A DNA stretch of 12,499 nt from Anaerolineae bacterium (GTDB lineage Bacteria > Chloroflexota > Anaerolineae > B4-G1 > SLSP01): contig JAFGSL010000573.1 in the NCBI GenBank assembly GCA_016934645.1, forward strand, positions 1 to 12,499. The letters run 5' to 3'. The notes beneath the pieces were generated by a model. The model made no database searches. It worked only from the letters and a program-made list of their open reading frames with translations, and had not been told where the DNA came from. Shown here in pieces: positions 1 to 6,847 of the stretch (position 1 is its first letter; every line of letters starts with the position of its first letter). Made by a program: the position numbers and the translations under genes.

Positions 1-72
1 CTGTTCTTGTTGGCTTAACCCAACCAACTCATGCCATTCCTGACTGGGTAAAGAGACTTGAACTGTACTCAT
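1..72 (-). CDS. N-terminus of an unidentified small gene, cut by the left edge
   Basis: An ATG at 70-72 opens a minus-strand frame that stays open for 24 codons to the window edge (begins MSTVQVSLPSQEW and continues with HELVGLSQQEQ). It is preceded by AGGAG with a 6-base spacer, a near-ideal ribosome binding site, and by a plausible promoter, so I take it as a real gene start although only 24 residues are visible. The beginning (short beta-strand-like stretch, then LP and an amphipathic segment) loosely resembles small antitoxin or UPF0175-type proteins, but that is a guess from few residues. It lies beyond the last glycan gene with its own promoter candidate, so it is probably not part of the glycan operon. 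Function unknown. Confidence 0.55.
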   Translation of the reverse strand, partial: MSTVQVSLPSQEWHELVGLSQQEQ

Positions 73-78
73 TGCAAA

Positions 79-83
79 CTCCT
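79..83 (-). promoter_or_regulatory. Strong ribosome binding site for the left-edge gene
   Basis: On the minus strand this reads AGGAG, six bases before the ATG at 70-72. It is the strongest Shine-Dalgarno match in the left non-coding stretch and is the main reason for accepting the short partial frame as a gene. Confidence 0.6.
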
Positions 84-112
84 GTGTTTATGTGCTGGTT
101 TGTCTTCATTGT

Positions 113-141
113 ATCATAAGTCTGGAAATGGAGAATGGCGA
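113..141 (-). promoter_or_regulatory. Candidate sigma70 promoter for the left-edge gene
   Basis: On the minus strand TATGAT (113-118, five of six matches to the consensus -10) is preceded, with a 17-base spacer, by TCGCCA (136-141, four of six matches to TTGACA). It would start transcription near 105-107 and give a leader of about 34 bases ahead of the ATG at 72. The -35 half lies inside the AATGGCGAAT repeat. Prediction by eye only. Confidence 0.35.
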
Positions 142-159
142 ATATGGCAAATGGCGAAT
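134..159. repeat. Short direct repeat AATGGCGAAT (two copies)
   Basis: AATGGCGAAT occurs at 134-143 and again at 150-159, separated by ATGGCA, within a run in which ATGG recurs about every 7-9 bases from 127 onward. It lies in the non-coding stretch between the last glycan gene and the left-edge gene. Low-complexity blocks of this type recur between genes in many bacterial genomes, from general knowledge. Whether this is a dispersed family in this genome cannot be told from one copy. Confidence 0.6.
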
Positions 160-240
160 TATGTCTTCTGTACTGTCATAAACGCCCCAACTCCCGTAAC
201 GTTGCCAGGTCATCTTCATATAGTATACACCGTTTTTCGA

Positions 241-264
241 CAGGATGGACGGGATTTTCAGGAT
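241..264. repeat. Nine-base periodic block (CAGGAT x3) at the operon end
   Basis: CAGGAT (241-246), CGGGAT (250-255) and CAGGAT (259-264) are spaced exactly nine bases apart, giving an NNNCAGGAT period. The minus-strand stop codon of the last glycosyltransferase (258-260) lies across the start of the third unit. The pattern resembles the widespread intergenic ATCCTGTNN repeats seen in many environmental bacteria, which is recalled knowledge and not a search result. Confidence 0.55.
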
Positions 265-1451
265 AAGGAATGGATCAACTCGATCCATTGTTGCGCCACC
301 ACCGGCATACAGAAGTGCCGGCGCGCCGCACGGTACGCATTCGCCCGCTTCTCGTCCACGCTCGCCGGGTTTTGCGCGATGCACCTGAGTGTCTCCGCCA
401 GCGCGGCCGTATCGCCGGGAGCGATGACCCAGCCGCAGTCGTGATCGCGCACCACGGTGGCCAGATCGGAGTGGCTGGGGCAGATGGCGAGGATGGCCTG
501 TCCGGCGGCCATGGCGCTGTAGACTTTGCTGGGCACCGCCGAGTAGGCCGCCGCATCTTTAAGCAACACCAGGCCGATGGGGGCTTGCGCCATGGTTGCT
601 TGCCATTGTTCTCCGTCCAGTGGTCCGCCCAAGGTAAACCACCGGGATAGGCCCTGTGCTTCCACCGCGCCACCCAGGTCTCGCGTGCCCGATCCAGATG
701 CACAAAAACGAAAGTGGAATTGACTCCGCTCACGTTCCTCTAAGCCGGCCAGACCCCGGACGAGCGTTTCTGTTTCGTGCAGCATGCCGAGATTGCCGCA
801 GTAGAGGATTTCCATCGGTTGCGTCCCCATCCTCGCGTCGGGGACTCCCGCACCGGGGACTCCCGCACCGGGGACTCCCGCAACGGGGACTCCCGCAACG
901 GGAGTGTGGGAAAAGCCCGTGCAATCGGCGCCAACCGGGATCACACAGCTCTTGTAGGCGCTTCCATAGGTCTCGACGAAATAGCGTTGAATTCCGGCAC
1001 CCAAAAAAACCGTAGCGTGAGAACGGGCCAGGGTCGCTCGGGTGAGCGCAGAGAGCAGGCGGGCGACGATGCTGTGGGGTTTGAGCTTGCCGGCTGCCAC
1101 GAGCGAATCCGGGTACACATCGTAGACCAGATTGATCACACAACAGCGCCGTCCGGCAAACGTGGCGAGAAACCACGGCGCGTAGAAGGGGTTGGTGGTG
1201 ACGATGAGCACGCTGCCTTTGGGCGCGAACACGCCGGAGCGCAGCAGGTGGAACAGCATCCCCACGTACATCTGAAAGCGCAGTACGAGACGCGCCCAGA
1301 CGCCGTGCGCAGAGCGATAGGTCGTATTCGAGACCGCCGACACTTCGGCGACCTCGAATCCAGCCGTTTCCAGCTCCGCCAACCACGCCGTCCAGAAGGC
1401 CGACGCGCCCGCGCCGCCCACGCAGCTAAAGACCCTGATCTGTTTCGCCAC
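258..1451 (-). CDS. GT4 glycosyltransferase, WcaI/WbuB-like
   Basis: Cytoplasmic GT-B enzyme (397 residues) expected to transfer a sugar from a nucleotide donor to a lipid-linked glycan. The N-terminal domain has a glycine-rich loop (residues 11-15) and the LVYDVYPDSL segment (108-117) typical of WcaI/WbuB-type enzymes. The C-terminal donor domain begins at EILYCGNLG (214-222) and carries VPSKVYSAMAAG (306-317), which in this subfamily stands in for the usual E-x7-E motif. I chose the GTG at 1449-1451 because GGGAG lies seven bases upstream and the fold starts just after it. An upstream ATG at 1497-1499 would add 16 unlikely residues and has no such support. The start overlaps the acetyltransferase gene by 26 bases. 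A GC-rich 15-base tandem repeat encodes (V/G)AGVP x4 at residues 185-204, between the two domains. Last gene of the operon. Donor and acceptor are not predictable. Confidence 0.85.
   Translation of the reverse strand: MAKQIRVFSCVGGAGASAFWTAWLAELETAGFEVAEVSAVSNTTYRSAHGVWARLVLRFQMYVGMLFHLLRSGVFAPKGSVLIVTTNPFYAPWFLATFAGRRCCVINLVYDVYPDSLVAAGKLKPHSIVARLLSALTRATLARSHATVFLGAGIQRYFVETYGSAYKSCVIPVGADCTGFSHTPVAGVPVAGVPGAGVPGAGVPDARMGTQPMEILYCGNLGMLHETETLVRGLAGLEERERSQFHFRFCASGSGTRDLGGAVEAQGLSRWFTLGGPLDGEQWQATMAQAPIGLVLLKDAAAYSAVPSKVYSAMAAGQAILAICPSHSDLATVVRDHDCGWVIAPGDTAALAETLRCIAQNPASVDEKRANAYRAARRHFCMPVVAQQWIELIHSLS
269..289. repeat. Inverted repeat, 8-bp perfect stem, at the 3' end of the last gene
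   Basis: AATGGATC (269-276) and GATCCATT (282-289) are exact reverse complements around a five-base loop. The element lies within the last ten codons of the final glycosyltransferase gene. No T-run follows on the minus strand (it reads CCTTATCCTG), so it does not meet the pattern of an intrinsic terminator. It could slow 3' exonucleases or be chance. Confidence 0.5.
840..900. repeat. 15-bp tandem repeat, four copies, inside a glycosyltransferase gene
   Basis: GGGACTCCCGCACCG occurs at 841-855 and 856-870, followed by GGGACTCCCGCAACG at 871-885 and 886-900. Each unit contains the near-palindrome GGGACTCCC. Because the unit is a multiple of three, gain or loss keeps the frame. On the minus strand it encodes VAGVP, VAGVP, GAGVP, GAGVP, a flexible proline/glycine segment at the junction of the two Rossmann domains. 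Confidence 0.95.
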
Positions 1452-1998
1452 TATCGATCTCCCGATAAGCAATAGACTTCGCCGGATTGCCCGCCACAAT
1501 CGCGTCCGGGGGAACGTCGTGGGTGACTACTGCGCAAGCGCCGACCACGGCCCGCGCCCCAATGGTGATGCCGGGAAAGACGAAGGCGCGGGCCGCGATC
1601 CAGGCATTGTCGCCGATGGTAATGGGATGAGTCACGGACGGGAACGCGGGATCCGTATGGTCGTGGGTCGCTGTGCACAGGGAAGCTCCCCGGCTGACGA
1701 TGACGTTCTTGCCGATGCAGACCCGGCCGGCATTGTAACAATCCACGTCGTCATCCAGGCAGCTAAAATCGCCCATCTGGAGGTTCCAGGGCGCCCATAT
1801 CTTCGCGCCGCTATAGACCTGCGCCTTACGCCCCAGGTTGGCGCCGAAGCAACGCAAGAGAAACCGCCGCCAGGCTCCAAAATTTCGTGGTGTAGGCTTG
1901 AAGAGCAAAGCGCTCACGACCCACCACAGGAGCCTGGCGATGCGATTCGCCAGAGAAAAAGGTGTGCGAACGTTCTGGAGTTCAAAATGGAATGTCAT
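1426..1998 (-). CDS. WcaF-like O-acetyltransferase (left-handed beta-helix)
   Basis: Predicted acetyl-CoA-dependent O-acetyltransferase of the hexapeptide-repeat family, most like colanic acid biosynthesis acetyltransferase WcaF; the 190-residue length is normal. Hexapeptide turns run from about residue 60 to 170 and include VCIGKN (93-98), ITIGDNAWI (126-134) and ITIGARAVVGA (144-154). THDHTD (111-116) holds the histidine expected to act as catalytic base. The family ending IVAGNPAK (167-174) is present. A hydrophobic segment at 20-33 may be a membrane-surface helix. It probably acetylates a sugar of the lipid-linked unit in the cytoplasm. AAGGA lies 11 bases before the ATG and overlaps the end of the preceding GT4 gene; the gap between the two genes is 15 bases. 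The next gene begins inside its 3' end. Confidence 0.88.
   Translation of the reverse strand: MTFHFELQNVRTPFSLANRIARLLWWVVSALLFKPTPRNFGAWRRFLLRCFGANLGRKAQVYSGAKIWAPWNLQMGDFSCLDDDVDCYNAGRVCIGKNVIVSRGASLCTATHDHTDPAFPSVTHPITIGDNAWIAARAFVFPGITIGARAVVGACAVVTHDVPPDAIVAGNPAKSIAYREIDSGETDQGL
1459..1463 (-). promoter_or_regulatory. Ribosome binding site that decides the GTG start at 1451
   Basis: The minus strand reads GGGAG here, seven bases before GTG at 1449-1451, inside the 3' end of the preceding acetyltransferase gene. It supports the GTG start of the WcaI-like gene over the ATG at 1499. Confidence 0.5.
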
Positions 1999-2013
1999 GA
2001 GGATCTATTTCCT

Positions 2014-3171
2014 TCAATCCAGGCGGATATCCGCAGGCATGGGGTGAGCTTGCGGCGCGACCAGCCACGTGTAGACGGCGATCATGCGCCGGGCGATGGA
2101 GTCCCAGGTGAAGGCGGTGTTGACGAGGCATTCGCCTTTCTGCCCCATCTCGGTCAATTGGGCATGTTCGAGAGCAAATAGCTTCTTTAACGTTTCGGCG
2201 ATGTCGTTCTCCGCCGGCGCGGTCGAGAGCGCGGCGCCGGCGTCGAACGCTTCGGGCAGATGGCATGCCGGCGTCAGGATGGCGGGCAGGCTAAAGCTCA
2301 GCGCTTCCAGCGCCGCCATCGGGAAACCCTCGCTGTAGCTTGGGAGGATAAAGGCCGAGGCATGGTGGTAGCAGGCGTCTCTGTCTTGGGCGTACTTTGG
2401 CCCCAACCACTGCACGCTGGCCTGAAGGCCGTGCTGCTCGATGAGCGTCAAGATGTCTTTGCTATGGGCGTTTTCATCCGGGCCGACAATGGCTAATCGC
2501 CACTGCGCGCCCGTTTCTGCCACCTGATGCCAGGCGTGGAGCAGGGGGCGCAGGCCCTTTTTGGGATGGATGCGGCTCAGAAAGAGCAGCACCGGATGCC
2601 CTTGCCACGCCTGCGGAAAGGGCCAGGGCAGCGCTTGCCTTTCCGCCACAGGCGGTGGAGCTTTGACCCCGTTGGGGATGACGGCCACCGGCTGCTTCAG
2701 GCCGAAGGCTCTGATGGCCTGGTACTCGCTTTCACACAAGGCGTGCATACAGGCGGCGCCGCGCAGATTCCGATTCTCGTAGAGCCATCCCGCGATTTTC
2801 TTCTTGAAGCGCGCCTGATCCAAGGCCCATCCATCCAGCATCCCCCGTGGTGATATGAGGCTGGGGATGTCCCTGGACTGTGAAACGACGCGAACGATGT
2901 GCGAGTGAGGCAGCCAGATCCCATTCAGATGGATGATATCCGGTGCGTCCTGCGCGAGGGCCGCTCTGGCGTTGTGGGCAAGCCAGGCCGGGTAGGCAAC
3001 CGTGCGCAGCTCTCCCCACGCGGCCCGGTCTGCGTCCAGATGCGCATCGGCAGGGGCAAACATGCTGACATTGTGGCCTGAACCGGCAATGGTCTTTGCC
3101 AGCGAGCGGACGGAGTGAAACAGCCCGCCGCCTTCACGGGACAGGGCGTTGGTAAAAACGGCGATCCTCAT
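2014..3171 (-). CDS. GT4 family glycosyltransferase
   Basis: Retaining GT-B glycosyltransferase of 385 residues, a typical length. The N-terminal acceptor domain opens with MRIAVFTNAL and a glycine loop (EGGGLF, 13-18) and contains DIIHLNGIW (78-86). The C-terminal nucleotide-sugar domain begins near 192 with LLFLSRIHPKKG (195-206), whose basic residues normally contact the donor phosphates. The E-x7-E motif is intact at E281 and E289 (EGFPMAALE). IPNGV (165-169) is the usual domain-junction signature. The ATG overlaps the stop of the upstream ligase gene by four bases (ATGA), so translation is probably coupled. GC-rich like its two downstream neighbours. Sugar specificity cannot be read from the sequence. 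Family assignment is strong. Confidence 0.9.
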   Translation of the reverse strand: MRIAVFTNALSREGGGLFHSVRSLAKTIAGSGHNVSMFAPADAHLDADRAAWGELRTVAYPAWLAHNARAALAQDAPDIIHLNGIWLPHSHIVRVVSQSRDIPSLISPRGMLDGWALDQARFKKKIAGWLYENRNLRGAACMHALCESEYQAIRAFGLKQPVAVIPNGVKAPPPVAERQALPWPFPQAWQGHPVLLFLSRIHPKKGLRPLLHAWHQVAETGAQWRLAIVGPDENAHSKDILTLIEQHGLQASVQWLGPKYAQDRDACYHHASAFILPSYSEGFPMAALEALSFSLPAILTPACHLPEAFDAGAALSTAPAENDIAETLKKLFALEHAQLTEMGQKGECLVNTAFTWDSIARRMIAVYTWLVAPQAHPMPADIRLD

Positions 3172-4472
3172 GAACGCTCATCCACAATCCAGCGCCGCTT
3201 TCCCGCGCGATTGGTGGCTACATCAGTGACGACGTCAATGGGGCAATCTGCGAGAGCGGGATGCAGGTCGCCCAGGCGACTGCGAATGCGAGACTCCATC
3301 GCCTCTGTCATTTTATCTGTAGCCAATCTCAGCCTCATACCGTCATCCCCAACGGCCAGTTGGATCGACCAGACCGATTCCTGATGAATGCAGTGGAATA
3401 GCCCAACGCTGTGGATGACACGGCCATCCGGCATTTCCAGCGTATCGTTGACCCGCCCTTTGATGGCGGCAAACCCTTGCAACACACCGGAAGTGTCGAC
3501 GTTCGCCCTTTCACACGCATCCCCGTTGCGGTAGCGGAACAGGGGCAGGTAGCGTTCCGTCAGGTTTGTCACGAGCAACGGGCCTTCTGCGCTATCCCCT
3601 TCGACTTCCAGCAGGTGGCTCCACCAGAAGACGCGATAACCGGTTGTATCGACACGTTCATACGCGCAGACGCCGAAGTCCACGCCGCCGTACTCCATCA
3701 CGACCGGGGAGCCGAAGAAGCGTTGCAGCACCTCGCGGGAATCAGGCTGCGGGAACATCTCTGCACACGCGATGCAGAGCTTGATCCCCAGATCATCCGC
3801 CGACCTGCCCGCGTTCAGATTGTGGCGGGCCATCATGTCGAGGGCGCACGCATAGCCGATCACGATCCGGGGTCGAAAGCGGCGCAGGTCATCGAGATAG
3901 GCGATAGCGCGCGCTGGCTCAACGTGGTAGGCATCGACGCGCCGGTAACCTAACAGCCAGTCCTGGGTTTTGCGCTTGAGGTTTTTCAACCGGCCTTGGA
4001 TGCCCGTGCCGAGCAGGTGGCTGTGCCCCCACAGCATAAAGACCTTGTCATCGGGCGCCATGCCGTTGTGCAAGCGCCCCACCCATTGGTTGACCCCTGT
4101 GTGCGCGATCGCCTCGTCCTTCCAGTTCCCGAAGCGCAGGGGGTTGCCGGTCGACCCCGCGGTCATCAACTCGTGGTGCGGGGGAATATCCCGTTGGAAC
4201 TGGTCACGCTGTGCAATAAGCGTTTCCCGCGTGAGGATGGGGACGGTTTGACGGAACATGGCAATGGATTCGAGGGTTGCGGGCGCATCGCCACGGGCGA
4301 CCAGGTTTCGATAATAAGGTATATGCTCAGTTGCTTCTCGCCATCGTTCACGCAGATTCTTAAGTTGCTTTGTTTTAATCTGCTCACCAGGCAGTGTCAG
4401 CCAACGTTCCTGCCATCGCTTTGCTACTTCTAGCCGTTTCCTAAATAAGAACTCTCTAATCAATGATTTCAT
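3168..4472 (-). CDS. PaaK/CapK-like AMP-dependent ligase in a glycan operon
   Basis: Member of the phenylacetate-CoA ligase (PaaK) / coenzyme F390 synthetase / CapK branch of the acyl-adenylate superfamily, 434 residues as usual. Visible core motifs in order are the phosphate loop TAGSTGNP (104-111), EYGGVDFG (260-267, the A5 position), YLPLFRYRNGD (308-318, A7 with the ribose-binding Asp), KGRVNDTLEMPDG (338-350, A8) and GKRRWIV (424-430), placing a lysine near the A10 position. The catalytic set therefore looks complete. Relatives are common in capsule and exopolysaccharide loci, but their substrate is mostly unknown; activation of a carboxylic acid to modify a sugar is a reasonable inference. 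It overlaps the upstream GT4 by 17 bases and the downstream GT4 by four. GC content drops sharply within its first roughly 50 codons. No strong Shine-Dalgarno precedes the ATG. Confidence 0.85.
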   Translation of the reverse strand: MKSLIREFLFRKRLEVAKRWQERWLTLPGEQIKTKQLKNLRERWREATEHIPYYRNLVARGDAPATLESIAMFRQTVPILTRETLIAQRDQFQRDIPPHHELMTAGSTGNPLRFGNWKDEAIAHTGVNQWVGRLHNGMAPDDKVFMLWGHSHLLGTGIQGRLKNLKRKTQDWLLGYRRVDAYHVEPARAIAYLDDLRRFRPRIVIGYACALDMMARHNLNAGRSADDLGIKLCIACAEMFPQPDSREVLQRFFGSPVVMEYGGVDFGVCAYERVDTTGYRVFWWSHLLEVEGDSAEGPLLVTNLTERYLPLFRYRNGDACERANVDTSGVLQGFAAIKGRVNDTLEMPDGRVIHSVGLFHCIHQESVWSIQLAVGDDGMRLRLATDKMTEAMESRIRSRLGDLHPALADCPIDVVTDVATNRAGKRRWIVDERS

Positions 4473-5643
4473 TGTTTTCGATACCTTTTACAACACACAT
4501 CGCTTGCCACAATCCTTGGGCGAAACGATGAGGGCCATGCTCAGAGATGATTTCACGTGATGCACAGCCCATTTCTGGCAGAGCGTTTTTACGTCGATGC
4601 AGTTCTAGCATCCGATCTGCCATATATTCAGTATTATAAGGATCAAACGTGTAGCCATTCACACCATCTTTCACTAAATCAGGGGCGCAGCCACAGCGAT
4701 TTGATACCAGCACCGGCAAGCCGCAAGCCATAGCCTCATTAACTACCAGCCCCCAGGTTTCTTTCACGCTTGGCAAGATAAAAGCATTTGCGAGTGCGTA
4801 GTAAGTCGGCAGTACGTCATACTGAATGAACCCTGGAAGATGGACATATTTACCTATAGATTTGTCGGCAATGACTTGAAGTATATCGGATTTCAGGGGA
4901 CCATCCCCGCAGAGCACAAGATCCCAAGCAGAGTGGCCTGCTCGTTCACGGTATAGGGCGTAGGCTTCCAAGAATCTGAGGAGATTTTTCACCGGAACGA
5001 AGCGTGTGATAGATAAAAAATAGTTACTTGGCAGTCCCATATCAGCGCGAAGCTGGACGGTTTTTTCTCTTAGTCGGTCACTCTCAGAAGCAAAGTACGC
5101 GTTATCGACTGCATTATAGCCTGTGAATATCCGGTCAGCAGGCATGCCTAACTCCTGAATATAAGTGCTTTGCTGTGTTCCACCAACAAGCGCAGCATCA
5201 AAACGATGAATGATGCGGCTTTTGAGCCACTCGCGCCACCAAACACGCGACGCATCTGCGCGTGTACTCGCGCTCATCACGATGGCCACTTTGTGGTGAA
5301 GACTGCACCAGGCGAGTCCTGCGCGGGCTTCTGGGTAAACCCAACCGGGCAAGGCGACAGCATCAGGTTTGATTTCACCTAGAAGACGATATACTTTATA
5401 GGCAATATGCCATTTGGTTAACTGGTGGTAGTTTGTATCTTCGAATACCGTGACTCTGTGGAAATCGCGGCTTCCTTTTGCTATATCCCATTGATAAACG
5501 CTATCCCGGCGCGCGACCTCGACACCAATGACTTCACCCCCGAGAGAGGTCGCATAACGCCCAGCCGCCTCGAGACGGGTGAGATGGTACGGGCCAAATC
5601 TGGCAAATATGACGGCAATTCGTGGGGGACGATCAGTTGTCAT
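4456..5643 (-). CDS. GT4 family glycosyltransferase
   Basis: GT-B glycosyltransferase of 395 residues. The N-terminus carries FARFGPYHLTRLEAAG (13-28), an FGPYH-type opening seen in a subgroup of GT4 enzymes. The domain junction has GYNAVD (175-180), and the donor domain starts with FLSITRFVPVKNL (209-221). The E-x7-E motif is intact (E295 and E303 in ETWGLVVNE), followed by CGLPVLVS. LCGDGPLK (244-251) is the usual donor-domain loop. No signal peptide or membrane span, so it acts at the cytoplasmic face. It overlaps the upstream GT4 by 11 bases and the downstream ligase by 17, with a GAGAAG stretch seven bases before its ATG. It is AT-richer than the genes that follow it, so it lies on the low-GC side of the compositional break. 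Donor unknown. Confidence 0.9.
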   Translation of the reverse strand: MTTDRPPRIAVIFARFGPYHLTRLEAAGRYATSLGGEVIGVEVARRDSVYQWDIAKGSRDFHRVTVFEDTNYHQLTKWHIAYKVYRLLGEIKPDAVALPGWVYPEARAGLAWCSLHHKVAIVMSASTRADASRVWWREWLKSRIIHRFDAALVGGTQQSTYIQELGMPADRIFTGYNAVDNAYFASESDRLREKTVQLRADMGLPSNYFLSITRFVPVKNLLRFLEAYALYRERAGHSAWDLVLCGDGPLKSDILQVIADKSIGKYVHLPGFIQYDVLPTYYALANAFILPSVKETWGLVVNEAMACGLPVLVSNRCGCAPDLVKDGVNGYTFDPYNTEYMADRMLELHRRKNALPEMGCASREIISEHGPHRFAQGLWQAMCVVKGIENNEIID

Positions 5644-6847
5644 GGTGAATCTTCTCTACAGCTTTCCGATAAAGATCATCATATTGTTTCACGACCATGC
5701 GCATATGGAAGTGTGTTTCAAAGCTCTCCAGAGCACTACGAGACAGATGGGTATGCAGCCCAACATTTTCCACGAGCTGCTGAATATACCGGGCAATGAC
5801 ATCCCTGTCGCGTTCGATCAGGAATCCATTTACTCCGTCGATAATCGTATCGGGCAAGCCACCGACCGGGGTCGCCAGGACAGGAACGCCGGCGGCAAAC
5901 GACTCAATGACAGTCATCGGAAGGCCCTCCGAAAGGGATGGCAGTACATAAGCATCGAGCCTTGGGATTACGTTGGCCGCTGCGTCTTTCACAAATCCAA
6001 GAAATTCTGTCCAATCTGGTCGCTCGGAACACCATTGTTGAGCAATTGCCGCTTGTGGCCCTTTACCCGCGATCAAAAAACGCACAGGAAAACCTGCTTC
6101 GTGGAGTTGGTCCAGCGCGGCAGCCGTAAAACGCCATCCCTTGCCGTCGTCTATACCGCCGACATGTCCCACTACAAACTCTTTTGCTCCATGCAAACGC
6201 GGGCACCCTTGCATTCCATTAGGGATAAAGCCGTTGGGGATCACGGTAAAATCCTTTGCCCTTATGCCGAACAGTTCTTCGGCCACCTTTGTATTCTGTC
6301 GATCGACTGAGGCAAGCAAACCTTTATTATGAACGAAACGTTTAGCAAATATAGCGTGAATATATCGTCGAAGCGGTTGCCGGCGAAGTACACGGGCAGC
6401 CGCAATCCCATGGTAGGTTGCAATCATAGGAACCAGGGACCCGTTATAGCGTACCGGCGTCAACCCACCTGAGAGCCATGCGTTGTGAAAATGTAAAACC
6501 GGTGGTCCGGCAGCCGTGGCTTCCGCCAGGATGAATTCTTTGACCCATCCGACTATTGGGTTGCCTATGATCGGCCAGGTGAGCATACAACGCAAGTATT
6601 CCAGTGTGAAAGGCAGATCAGGACTCGATGCTGTAAACATATGAATACCCGTCTCGGAAAGTTCTGATAGCTCATCACGATAATTCTGTGGCCACGAATC
6701 TGTAACGATGATCCCCACGCCCACCCGGTGTTTGCCGTGTTGGTGTTGCCACAAACTAAGGTTCCGGATCAAGCTCCAGACCCCAGTCCACGGCCGGCGG
6801 GCTATGTGCAGAACCGATACTTCAGCAGAGATTGGACAATCACTCAT
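5633..6847 (-). CDS. GT4 family glycosyltransferase with duplicated IPNG motif
   Basis: GT-B glycosyltransferase, 404 residues. VLHFHNAW (117-124) and MIATYHG (141-147) mark the acceptor domain. VVGHVGGIDDGKGW (225-238) and IAGKGPQ (259-265) mark the donor domain. The E-x7-E motif is intact (E307 and E315 in EGLPMTVIE), followed by GVPVLATPVGGLPD. The junction motif IPNG, normally present once, occurs twice in tandem (IPNGFIPNGM, 203-212) through an in-frame 15-base duplication. The start ATG overlaps the stop of the membrane-protein gene by four bases, suggesting coupled translation of polymerase/ligase and transferase. The C-terminal region (after about 340) is an ordinary helical tail. Substrate unknown. 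Confidence 0.9.
   Translation of the reverse strand: MSDCPISAEVSVLHIARRPWTGVWSLIRNLSLWQHQHGKHRVGVGIIVTDSWPQNYRDELSELSETGIHMFTASSPDLPFTLEYLRCMLTWPIIGNPIVGWVKEFILAEATAAGPPVLHFHNAWLSGGLTPVRYNGSLVPMIATYHGIAAARVLRRQPLRRYIHAIFAKRFVHNKGLLASVDRQNTKVAEELFGIRAKDFTVIPNGFIPNGMQGCPRLHGAKEFVVGHVGGIDDGKGWRFTAAALDQLHEAGFPVRFLIAGKGPQAAIAQQWCSERPDWTEFLGFVKDAAANVIPRLDAYVLPSLSEGLPMTVIESFAAGVPVLATPVGGLPDTIIDGVNGFLIERDRDVIARYIQQLVENVGLHTHLSRSALESFETHFHMRMVVKQYDDLYRKAVEKIHHDN

Noticed and set aside
269..289. Intrinsic terminator for the operon
   Set aside because: The stem is not GC-rich and no T-run follows on the transcribed minus strand, so I list it only as an inverted repeat.
58..444. Plus-strand open frame spanning the left non-coding stretch
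   Set aside because: It lacks a ribosome binding site, encodes low-complexity residues from the repeats, and runs antisense into the glycosyltransferase 3' end.
777..1475. Long plus-strand open frame opposite the WcaI-like gene
   Set aside because: It is antisense to a clear glycosyltransferase in GC-rich sequence, has no recognisable motif, and includes the translated tandem repeat as low-complexity residues. Best explained as a shadow frame.
1452..1499. Upstream ATG extension (16 residues) of the WcaI-like gene
   Set aside because: The extra residues are basic and unlike the family start, and the GTG at 1451 has a good ribosome binding site.
1519..2181. Long plus-strand open frame opposite the acetyltransferase and GT4 genes
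   Set aside because: No family features. It crosses the boundary of two well-supported minus-strand genes, so it is a composition effect.
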